Source of the DNA: Streptomyces sp. CG1
GTDB taxonomy: Bacteria; Actinomycetota; Actinomycetes; Streptomycetales; Streptomycetaceae
NCBI RefSeq assembly: GCF_041080625.1
Contig: NZ_CP163518.1
Location: 62,001-126,000 of the forward strand
DNA: 64,000 bases
Reading direction: 5' to 3'
Position numbers and translations under genes: made by a program
Shown: positions 56,738 through 64,000 of the stretch, in pieces
Layout of the letters: every line of letters starts with the position of its first letter
How positions within the stretch are numbered: position 1 is the stretch's first letter
The notes under the pieces: model-generated
What the model was told of the DNA's origin: nothing
Databases searched by the model: none
The model's input: the letters and a program-made list of their open reading frames with translations, nothing else

Positions 56738-56789
56738 GTCCGTCCGTCCCGGCTGGACCAGGCTCCAGGGCTGGGCCTCGGCCAGCCTG

Positions 56790-58919
56790 TCACATCACGG
56801 ACTTACGCGATCTTTCAGACACGCTCTCACGGATCGCGTCGATGACCGTGAGGGCCCATTCGGCGGGGTTCGGAAGGTCGAGCAGGCCCGCCAGCCGTGT
56901 GATGTGCGCGGCGCGTTCGTCAACCGACATGGCCAGTGCTGCGCTCAGGGAGACGACCAGGCCGTGCGGAAGCAAGGGGTCGGTCAAGACGGCTGCTGTT
57001 CCCAGGTGCTGGGCGACACCCGTGTGACGGGAGAGGACCAGAACACCTGGCTGGCCGGTGGCGTGGCGCGCGGTAACGTATTCCTGGGCGGTGAGGTTCA
57101 TTCCATCGGCGAGCGAAGCCACCCAGAACACGTCGGCTGCCAGGTAATTGTCGACGATCTCGGGGAAGTCCAGGTTGCGGGGGATGTACTGGACCGGCTC
57201 CCATGACTTCGTGCGCCATCGGCGGTTGATCCGGTTGATTGCGGCCTCGAGTTCCGCGCGGGTGGAGTCGTAGGCTCGGATGCCTGCCTCGGGCGGTGGG
57301 CAGACCAGACGGTAGCGCACCTGCTCCCGGTGCCGGGGTTCCTGGCCCAGAAGAGTGTCAAGGGCCCGGATCTTCTGCACCGGTGCCTTGGCGTAGTCGA
57401 GCCGCTCCACGGACAGCACCAACTGGGTCCCGTCGCTGCCGTGGTGTCGCTGAGGACGGGTTCTGGCGAGGCCTGCGACGGCGTCGCGGTCGATGCCGAG
57501 AGGATGCACGCCGACGCGCGGCGTGGGCCCTGCGATGCCGGCGAGGAGCCGACGGAAGTTGTCGGCGCAGTCGGCCGTATGGAAACCGGCCCAGTCCAGC
57601 TGGGCGAGCGAGTCGCGCAGCTGCGCGGCTGCCGGGATGCGGCGAAATACGTCCGGGTGGGGGAACGGGGTGTGGTGGAACAGGCCGATGGCCAGGTCGG
57701 GCCGGTGCACCTTGAGGACGGCCGGCACGAGCCAGAGGTTGTAGTCGTGCAGCCAGACGGTTCCTGCCTGTGCGGCGAGGGAGCCGATGTGACAGGCGAA
57801 CGCGGTGTTCACCGCCTCATAGTCGGCCCAGTGGACGGGCCGGTCCCGAATGAGGTCGGGCTGGTTCACCAGGGCCGGCCAGAGGGTCTCCTTGCAGGCG
57901 CGGTGGAAGTAGCCTGCCCACCGGTCCGGGTCCAGCGGAAGAAGAGACAGCGCCAAGCCGTCGGCGATCGGCAGCGGCTGAGCAGGCGGAAGCGTTTCGC
58001 CGGTGTGGGCTGCCGCCCACACCGCGTCCAGACGTCCGCCGGTGAGAGCGGCCTGCAGGGTCGGCAGGATGCCGTTGGGGCTGGACGGCGACCGCCATGC
58101 GCCGTCGTACCAGCGGACGGGCGAGCGGTGATAGCCGACGACCACCGAGCGGCGCACCAACCAGCCGAGCCGTTCCAGCCCCTCAAGGACGGCGCCGGCT
58201 CCTTCCCGGGGGGAGCGGTGGACCAGTTCGCTCATGGGGACGCCAGCGGCCAGGGCGGGTTCCGCGTTGGCCACGATGACCGCGTGCGTGCCCTGGGAGA
58301 ACAGCGAAAGGTCGTTGAGGGAGTCGCCGGCCACGAGCATCGCATGTCGGGGCCACCCCAGTTGACAAGCCAGCAGCCGCAGTGCGCGCCCCTTGCTCGC
58401 CCTGGCCGGCAGGACATCGAAGTACCGGCCCGAAGCGTACGACCAGGAGCACCCCAGCGCCTTCACCGTGGAGGTGAGTTCCGCCGAGAGATCTTCGGGG
58501 TTCAGATAGAAGGAGCAACGGCCTTCCTGAGGAACGCCATCCTGATACACGAGCTGCGGGAACCCTCTCAGCGCCGACCGCACACGATCGGAGCCCGGCC
58601 ATCCAGCGCGCAGCCGACCTTCCATGGCTTTCACATGGACCATCCGGGAACCATCGATGACACTGGCCCCGACATCGGCGATGATCCAGCGCGGGATCGG
58701 CATCAGAGGCTCATCCCGCAGGAGCGCCTGTACGGAGGCAAGGCCGCGTCCAGTCGCATAGACGACCGTGATGTCCGGGTTCCGCTTCAGAGCGTTGCAC
58801 AAACGCCGCCGATCCTGCCCTTCGCCTCCCAGCAGGGTGCCGTCCACGTCGGACACGAGCACCTTGGACAAGCCGGTGTTCCCGCCCACACGTGCTCCCT
58901 TCGGGCGCTGACGACCCAC
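56790..58919 (-). CDS. HAD phosphatase fused to GT20 (trehalose-/glucosylglycerol-phosphate synthase-like)
   Basis: A 709-residue two-domain protein. Residues ~18-245 are a Cof/S6PP-type HAD phosphatase: 'VLVSDVDGTLLGGEGQDRRR' (nucleophile Asp24), 'ADVGASVIDG', 'MLVAGDSLNDLSLFSQG' (198-203). Residues ~260-690 are a GT20 retaining glucosyltransferase: 'VWLHDYNLWLVPAVL', 'IGLFHHTPFPHPDVFRRIPA', 'VERLDYAKAPVQKIRALDTL', 'LADGMNLTAQEYVTARH'. OtsA-like enzymes place OtsB at the C-terminus when fused; phosphatase first resembles bifunctional glucosylglycerol-phosphate synthase/phosphatases. It likely makes a compatible solute in one polypeptide; the acceptor (glucose-6-P or glycerol-3-P) is unresolved. 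A small gene lies 43 bp upstream. Confidence 0.88.
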   Translation of the reverse strand: MGRQRPKGARVGGNTGLSKVLVSDVDGTLLGGEGQDRRRLCNALKRNPDITVVYATGRGLASVQALLRDEPLMPIPRWIIADVGASVIDGSRMVHVKAMEGRLRAGWPGSDRVRSALRGFPQLVYQDGVPQEGRCSFYLNPEDLSAELTSTVKALGCSWSYASGRYFDVLPARASKGRALRLLACQLGWPRHAMLVAGDSLNDLSLFSQGTHAVIVANAEPALAAGVPMSELVHRSPREGAGAVLEGLERLGWLVRRSVVVGYHRSPVRWYDGAWRSPSSPNGILPTLQAALTGGRLDAVWAAAHTGETLPPAQPLPIADGLALSLLPLDPDRWAGYFHRACKETLWPALVNQPDLIRDRPVHWADYEAVNTAFACHIGSLAAQAGTVWLHDYNLWLVPAVLKVHRPDLAIGLFHHTPFPHPDVFRRIPAAAQLRDSLAQLDWAGFHTADCADNFRRLLAGIAGPTPRVGVHPLGIDRDAVAGLARTRPQRHHGSDGTQLVLSVERLDYAKAPVQKIRALDTLLGQEPRHREQVRYRLVCPPPEAGIRAYDSTRAELEAAINRINRRWRTKSWEPVQYIPRNLDFPEIVDNYLAADVFWVASLADGMNLTAQEYVTARHATGQPGVLVLSRHTGVAQHLGTAAVLTDPLLPHGLVVSLSAALAMSVDERAAHITRLAGLLDLPNPAEWALTVIDAIRESVSERSRKSVM

Positions 58920-58962
58920 AGCAGCGAGACCGACCGGCTTCCCGCCAAAGCATGACGGTGCC

Positions 58963-59181
58963 TTACCAGGCAGGGTCGTGGGTCACCGGGTCGATGACCC
59001 TCCCCCCTTCATCCACGCTCGTTTCCGTCGGGTGCATGTGCTCTCTGCGAATGTCCTCAATCGCCTGCCCCAGCCTCACCTCACGAAGGTCACCGCTTTC
59101 CAGCAGCCGAGCAATCAGCCCCGCAGGGGCATGACGCGCGGCCTCCACAAGTCGGTCGATGGCAGGATCGCCCAGCGACAT
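58963..59181 (-). CDS. Small conserved-looking protein in the HAD-GT20 operon
   Basis: ATG 59181 has a GGAGGT site 3-4 bp upstream, which decides this start over longer ones. The 72-residue product, 'MSLGDPAIDRLVEAARHAPA', 'GLIARLLESGDLREVRLGQA', 'IEDIRREHMHPTETSVDEGG', is helical then acidic and soluble. It ends 43 bp before the HAD-GT20 start on the same strand, so it is probably co-transcribed. Function unknown; a regulatory or stress role is only suggested by the neighbour. Confidence 0.65.
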   Translation of the reverse strand: MSLGDPAIDRLVEAARHAPAGLIARLLESGDLREVRLGQAIEDIRREHMHPTETSVDEGGRVIDPVTHDPAW

Positions 59182-59298
59182 GGGACCTCCAGAAACCTCG
59201 GCGGGATCGGCCGTTGCCGAAAGTTCTAGCCGGGACCACTCCCGTCTCACTCGCCGAACCTGATTTTTCACCCGCCCGACGCGGGCGGGAGAGGGGTC

Positions 59299-61154
59299 CG
59301 GACTAGCTTGACTCTGTCGGGGATCTTGGAGTTTCCCGGTGCGGCAGCATGGTCAGCGGGCATGCTCGGGTAGTTCTGCCGACCGATGCAGCTGTCGAGG
59401 TGTCCGTTGTCCCTTCGCCCCCGTTCCGGTGAGCAAGTCCCGCCTCTGACTGCGCAGGTTGCGCGGGCGAGCAACCCGGGTGGTACGACGGCGATATGGG
59501 TGCGTGACCGGCTGGATGGGCTGTGGTGCGACGAGGACTTCGCCGACTGGTACCCGCGGGACGGGCGTCCGGGTCTCTCGCCTGCTCGACTGGCCACCGT
59601 CTGTGTGCTGCAGTTCCTGCTCGGTCTGTCGGACCGGCAGGCCGCCGAGGCGGTGCGCTGCCGCATCGACTTCAAGTACGCGATGGCTATGGAGCTGGAC
59701 GATCCCGGCTTCCATCACAGTGTGCTGGCCGATTTCCGCGACCGTCTCGCTGAAGACGGCCGTGCTGACCGCCTCCTCGACCTCGCGCTGGCCCGTCTCA
59801 GGGAGGCGGGACTGGTGCGCGAGCGCACCACGCAGCGGACCGATTCCACCCATGTCCTGGCCGCGGTGCGTGACCTGACCCGCCTGGAGCTGATCACCGA
59901 GGCGGTCCGCGCCGCACTCGAAGAGGTAGCCGACACCTGCTCTCACCTGCTGGACGAGCTGGTCGATGAGGACTGGGGGCGCCGCTACGGCCGGCCCGTC
60001 CGCCTGGGCAAGAACCCCACCAAGCCCATGACCAGGATCCTTGCCGCCGGGAACGACGCCGTCCGGCTTCTGGAACACCTCTACCAGCACGGAACGGACC
60101 GCGCGTTCGGCCCTCGCGTCCAGGCCCTGCGCCAGATCATGGTGCAGAACTACCACCGTGACGCCGCTGGACGCCTGCGCTGGCGCACCGCCGAGAAGGA
60201 GGGCGGGCCCGGGCTGCCGCCCTCGTCGGCGGCGGTCGTCTCTCCCTACGACACGTCGGCCCGCTACGCACGGCACGGGCACATCATCAGCTGGAAGGGG
60301 TTCGCCGCTCACTTGACCGAGACCTGTGCTCCCGACGGCCCCAACGTGATCACGGACGTGGCCACCACCGCGGCCACCACCCACGACAGCCAGGTCCTGC
60401 CCGGCATCCACACCCGCCTGGCGCGTCGCGGACTGCTGCCCGCCGAGCACCTGGTCGACGCCGGCTACACCTCCCTGCCCCACCTGGAACAAGCCGCCCG
60501 TGAACACCAGGTCACCGTCTCCGGGCCACTGCGGACCAATTCCACCCATCAGCATCGCCGCAACGAGGGCTTTGCCCGGGACGACTTCCACATCGACTAC
60601 GACCATCGGCAGGTCACCTGCCCCCAGGGCCAGGTCAGCCAGGGCTGGCACGGACCCTACCCGACCTCCTCGCCCACAGCGGCCCCGCTGATCGTGGCCA
60701 GGTTCACCAAGAGCCACGCCAGCCCTGCCCGGCACGCGCCCAGTGCACCACCTCCCGCGAAAGCCACCGCACCGTGGGCTTTCCCCCACGAGAGCTCCGT
60801 GACCTGCAACTCCGCGTCCGTACCGAGCAACAGACGTCCGAGTGGAAGACGCGCTACGCGGTCCGCTCCGGGGTAGAGGGCACGGTCAACGAGTTCGCCC
60901 ACGGACATGACATGCGACGCTGCCGCTACCGAGGGCAGGGAAAGGCCCACATCCAGCACGTCCTGACGGCCATCGCCGTCAACATCGAGCGCCTCAGCGG
61001 ACTGCCACCAACCGAGGAAACACCCACGCCGCGCCAGCCAACCGCCTTCCAGAACTACCTCGACCAGCGCGAGATATCCCGGCCGAAGTCCTGGCGAACC
61101 CTGGGCACCTGACCTCGGCGACTCCAAGATTCCCGACAGAGTCAAGCTAGTCCG
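59299..61154 (+). mobile_element. IS1182 family insertion sequence with both inverted repeats
   Basis: The ends are 34-bp inverted repeats (59299-59332 and 61121-61154) differing at one position, both starting CGGACTAGCTTGAC. They enclose one transposase gene. Length is about 1.86 kb. The ends are intact although the transposase is frameshifted, so it could move only if complemented in trans. No target duplication is evident by eye. Confidence 0.85.
59386..61112 (+). pseudogene. IS1182 family transposase, frameshifted near the 3' end
   Basis: The main frame reads '[20 protein letters not shown]', '[20 protein letters not shown]', '[17 protein letters not shown]' (first D), '[20 protein letters not shown]', '[20 protein letters not shown]' (second D). 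Near 60690 it shifts; the other frame continues with '[20 protein letters not shown]', '[20 protein letters not shown]' (E region) and ends 'KSWRTLGT'. A single indel separates it from a ~575-residue active transposase. The start may be at 59386 or a nearby downstream TTG. Confidence 0.82.
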
Positions 61155-61159
61155 CAAGC

Positions 61160-61320
61160 GCGGAGGGTGGTGTGCGGGGCGTTGAGGCTCAAGTTCGGTC
61201 CTGCGGCGACCCGACACCGGACCACGTCGCTGAGGTCCTGGAGAATTCTCCGAGCATCACCGAAGCTACGTGCTACTTCCGCTGGTGACTCCTCCCTCGG
61301 CTGAAGCCGGGGGCTTCTCG
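61160..61320 (-). ncRNA. Possible omega-RNA / IS605 right-end structure downstream of tnpB
   Basis: The 160 bp after the tnpB stop contain GAAGCC-GGG-GGCTTC (61303-61317), a compact hairpin next to the stop codon, followed by a CTCCCTCGG-rich segment. In IS200/IS605 elements the guide-bearing omega-RNA spans the tnpB 3' end and right end. The IS1182 element starts at 61154, so the natural right end may be cut. Assignment is by position and structure only. Confidence 0.35.
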
Positions 61321-61755
61321 CTAACCCTGGCGGGCGTTGCGACGGACCAGCCCGGCCCGTAGAACGTTGAGAGCGCCCACTGTGTCCGTGTGCGCGCTGT
61401 GGCCGCACGAGACGCAGTGGAACTTCTCCTGGGTGGGCCGGTTCTCCGCTGAGGCGTGCCCGCATTCGGGGCAGGTCCGGGAGGTGTTGCGGGGGTCCAC
61501 GGCGATCACGTCTCGTCCGGCGCTTTCAGCCTTGGCGTGCAGGATCGTCAGGAACACCCCCCATCCGGCATCCGAGATCGAGTGGTTGAATCCGGCCTTC
61601 GCTGCCGCGCCGTTGGGCAGGAAGGTGCTCGGCTGGTCAGGGTCGGGCTTCGGTGCGGGGGCCTTGACCATGTTGCGGATCTTGAGGTCTTCGTGCGCGA
61701 TGAAGTCGTGTTCGCGGACGAGGTCAAGGGCGGTCTTGTGGGCGTGGTCGAGGCG
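61321..61755 (-). pseudogene. IS200/IS605 TnpB, C-terminal fragment
   Basis: The reverse frame from about 61755 encodes 'LDHAHKTALDLVREHDFIAH', 'EDLKIRNMVKAP' (RuvC Glu), 'HAKAESAGRDVIAVDPRNTS', the zinc ribbon 'TCPECGHASAENRPTQEKFH' and 'CVSCGHSAHTDTVGALNVLR' (third RuvC Asp). It ends with a stop at 61321-61323. The N-terminal ~250 residues with the first RuvC Asp are missing: the upstream sequence is the decayed glycosidase gene. It cannot cleave DNA. Confidence 0.82.
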
Positions 61756-63274
61756 CTGACGCCTGCCCGTTGCAGGTCCACTGCTCGATCGTGGCGCCCG
61801 CGCTGCCGGAATTCCCGTACACGTCCAGGCACAAGCTGTCGTGCGCGGCGACGAGTTGGTGGTAGCCGCTCGGGAAGCCGCCGCCCGACGAGGCCGGTGT
61901 CAGATAGACGGCGAACGCGTCATGCGAGGCCTGGAACGTGAACGGCACGGTGATCGAACCGCCCGAGGTGCTCACGTCCTGGTCGTAACACGGTCTGCGG
62001 GGCGGCGAGCGGCGCCTGGTCCGGGATGCGGTGCACGGTGACGTGCACGCGGCCGGCGTTCGCCAGCCAGGACACGGACGCCAGCCCGTTGAAGGCCACG
62101 GACGCGGCGCCGGTGTACCCGTTCGAGTCACCGATGACGGCCACCGCGCGCTTGTTGGCGGAGTCCTCGGAAGCCGAGATCGCCGTCGAGCCGACCTGCC
62201 CCGAGGTGTCCACGAGGGTGCCGGTCAGGTCTGCGTAGTCCCGCAGCGCCCACCAGTTGCCGGTCGGCTGCCAGCTGCCCCCGCTCTGAGTCAGGACTCC
62301 GGTCAGGTTCGGGGTCATGCAGCACACCCAGTTGCCGCGCATCGCGTTGGTGTATCCGGACTGCGCGAACCGTGCCAGATACCAGGCGGTCACTCCGGCC
62401 GTCTGCCGGTCGGAGGGCTGGTACTCGTTCGCGGACAGCGGCCTTCGGCTGATGCCCGCCGCCTCCAGGCTGCTGTTGAGGGCCTGCGAGACGGTGACCG
62501 GGTCGTCGACATCGCCCTCGTCGTGGTTGGTGATCATGTCAGGTACCGTTCCGGCCGCCTTCACGTGCGCGAGCCAGGTCTTCCATTGCTACGCTCTGCC
62601 CTGCGGGGTGAAGGCGAAGGACGGCCCCATGATCTGCGCCGAGGGGGCGAGGCGCCGGATCTCCCGGTAGGCGGTGTCCCACATCTGGAAGTACTGGGCG
62701 CTGTTCACACCCCGGGTCCAGAAGTAGGAGATGTCGGGCTCGTTCCAGATGTCGTAGGAGAACTTCAGCCCTGACGCTTGCAGCACGCCCACCGTGGCGT
62801 CGATGAAGGCCACCCAGTTCGAGCAGTCGCCGTTGTCGCACGGGTACCTCGCATCGGACGGCTGGCCGCCGTTCGCGCCGTAGATGTCGCTGACCAGCAC
62901 CTGGTACTGCGCGTGGTACGGCGCCTGGGTGAGGCGTTTCGCCTGCGCGACGATCGAGTCGAGGTCGGCCTTGGTCGCCGAACCGTTCTGGTAGTCGTCC
63001 TTGATCCAGCCGCCGGAGAACCAGCCCCCGCCACGGAACGCGTTGATCCCCAGGGGCTGGATGAACTGGTCCGCCGGCTGGCTGCCGTCCTGGTGAAGCC
63101 GTAGAGAAACCCCTCACCCACGCCGGTCGACGGGCCCCGCGTCGACGCCAGGTTCACGCTCAGCGCCTCGCCCGGGGCGGCCCGGCTCTCGGCCGTCGAC
63201 AGGAACTGCAGCACGAACGCCAAGACGACGCCGACGGCGAGCAGCACAGGGCCAGGCCTCGCTCTCGTCCTCAT
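61756..63274 (-). pseudogene. Secreted glycoside hydrolase with ricin-type tail, multiply inactivated
   Basis: The N-terminus is a signal peptide ('VLLAVGVVLAFVLQFLSTAE'). A frameshift near 63105 separates it from the catalytic barrel: 'QVLVSDIYGANGGQPSDARY', 'SGLKFSYDIWNEPDISYFWT' with the 'WNEP' acid/base Glu of clan GH-A (GH39/GH5-like), then an in-frame TAG at 62589-62591, 'DMITNHDEGDVDDPVTVSQA' and 'RRPLSANEYQPSDRQTAG' (second Glu). Another indel at about 61985 precedes a beta-trefoil start ('SLCLDVYGNSGSAG'). The lectin domain is cut off by the TnpB fragment at about 61756. Confidence 0.78.
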
Positions 63275-63290
63275 TCCATCCTCCTACGGG

Positions 63291-64000
63291 TCAGTTCAGC
63301 GACCACTTCTGGTTGGATCCGCCGTTGCAGGTCCACAGCTGTACGAGGCTGCCGTTGGCGGTGCCGGCGCCGGTCACGTCCAGACACAGGCCTGACTGGG
63401 CGCTGGTGACGGTGCCGTTGGCGTTGACGTTCCACTGCTGGTTGGTCTGGCCGTCGCAGGGCCAGGTGATGACCTTGGTGCCGGCGCTTGTGCCCTTGCC
63501 GTAGGCGTCGAGGCACAGTTGGCTGCTGCCGGAGTACACGGTGAGCTGGTGGGACGCGGTCGCGGTCCAGTTCTGGTTCACGGCGCCGTTGCAGATCTGC
63601 GTCTGCGTACCCGCCGTCGTGGACGCACCCGGCACGTCCAGGCACTTGCCCGCACCCACTGCGTGCACCGCGCCCGTCGTGCCACTGCCGCCTCCGTAGC
63701 TGGCCGCGGTGATGGCGGTCTGGACCGCGTTCTCGGTGGCGTCGGAGGGATAACCCGCCGTGATCGCGCCTTCGAAGAACTCGCCCACGCCATTGGGGCT
63801 GTTGTCGCCCCCGGTGCCCAGCAGCACCGAGCTGTCGACCTTCATCGGGGAGTAGCCGTTCGGCAAGGGGCCGGAGAAGGTGGTTCTCAGGCCGCCGCCG
63901 GTAGCGTCTCCGTATTTGAGGGTGAAGTTGCTGGTGCCGTTGTTCTTCAGCCACGCGCTGACGAACGGGTAGTGCACACCGGAGTTGTTCGGGTCCTTGC
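63291..64000 (-). CDS. GH54 alpha-L-arabinofuranosidase, C-terminal part with ricin-type lectin domain
   Basis: The frame is open to the window edge, so the N-terminus lies beyond. The visible ~235 residues begin in the ArfB-type catalytic domain: 'NNGTSNFTLKYGDATGGGLR', 'GYSPMKVDSSVLLGTGGDNS', 'NGVGEFFEGAITAGYPSDAT'. The 'GGDNS..G.FFEG' block holds catalytic-type acidic residues of GH54. Residues after 'TTGAVHAVGAGKCLDVPGAS' form a CBM13/ricin beta-trefoil with 'QNW', 'QQW', 'QKW' repeats, ending 'QKWSLN'. It would release arabinose side chains from arabinoxylan or arabinan outside the cell. Confidence 0.85.
   Translation of the reverse strand, partial: KDPNNSGVHYPFVSAWLKNNGTSNFTLKYGDATGGGLRTTFSGPLPNGYSPMKVDSSVLLGTGGDNSPNGVGEFFEGAITAGYPSDATENAVQTAITAASYGGGSGTTGAVHAVGAGKCLDVPGASTTAGTQTQICNGAVNQNWTATASHQLTVYSGSSQLCLDAYGKGTSAGTKVITWPCDGQTNQQWNVNANGTVTSAQSGLCLDVTGAGTANGSLVQLWTCNGGSNQKWSLN

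Noticed and set aside
57330..58955. A 541-codon forward frame opposite the HAD-GT20 gene
   Set aside because: Antisense shadow; all conserved motifs are on the reverse strand.
59353..60789. A 478-codon reverse frame inside the IS1182 element
   Set aside because: Shadow of the transposase; Gly/Val-rich with no motif.

Overview
The window looks like a Streptomyces (or close Streptomycetaceae) chromosome. The DNA is GC-rich, starts are ATG, GTG or TTG with GGAGG-type ribosome sites, and several families are typical of the genus (DUF6114, DUF6458, DUF6292, DUF6228, SCO4402-like, ALF-repeat protein, RsbU-type PP2C phosphatases, CBM13/ricin-tailed glycosidases). Intact genes alternate with truncated, frameshifted or fused gene fragments and with broken copies of at least six transposase families (IS5, IS110, IS3, IS256, IS1182, IS200/IS605). 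This is what an unstable chromosome arm or repeatedly rearranged accessory region looks like; the arm assignment is inference.

Layout. 1-7 kb: YceI C-terminus, DUF6114 membrane protein, ABCG-type exporter, then a MATE pump remnant fused to an IS5 remnant. 7-11 kb: a three-part fusion of amino-acid permease, PP2C phosphatase and anti-sigma-type ATPase, plus a nucleotide pyrophosphatase-like enzyme. 11-14.6 kb: fragments of a TDT transporter, patatin and puuD, then an intact APC permease, a gutted gntR and an IS5 remnant. 14.7-18 kb: PAS-PP2C phosphatase, beta-carbonic anhydrase, threonylcarbamoyl-AMP synthase. 18-29 kb: IS110/IS5 chimera, GNAT, DinB, Ku, helicase and Y-polymerase remnants, an intact Ser/Thr kinase and a P450, then DUF6228 and WYL fragments. 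29-36 kb: secreted protein, GT87 mannosyltransferase, WYL regulator with a divergent partner, tautomerase/TetR pair, M18 fragment, DUF6458.

36-41 kb: a secreted pair, PI-specific phospholipase C and a GH92 alpha-mannosidase with a ricin lectin tail, overlapping by 8 bp. 41-44 kb: ALF-repeat polymorphic toxin (frameshifted) with an overlapping SCO4402-like probable immunity gene and a strong terminator. 45-48 kb: a coupled malic enzyme-fumarase operon. 48-55 kb: TetR with divergent SDR and paired operators, a deleted second SDR, a Tat-secreted epoxide-hydrolase-like protein, nested IS5/IS3 remnants and a secreted alpha/beta hydrolase. 55-64 kb: IS256 with three lesions, a HAD-GT20 fusion (candidate compatible-solute synthase/phosphatase) with a small upstream gene, an IS1182 element with both ends, a TnpB fragment with a possible omega-RNA region, a decayed CBM13 glycosidase and the C-terminus of a GH54 arabinofuranosidase.

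What works together: the two PP2C proteins and the kinase suggest local partner-switching and phosphorylation signalling; the lectin-tailed glycosidases and phospholipase form a secreted polymer-degradation group; malic enzyme and fumarase form a C4-acid operon. Many lesions are single-base frameshifts, so some apparent pseudogenes could be assembly errors. The truncations and chimeric junctions cannot be explained that way.
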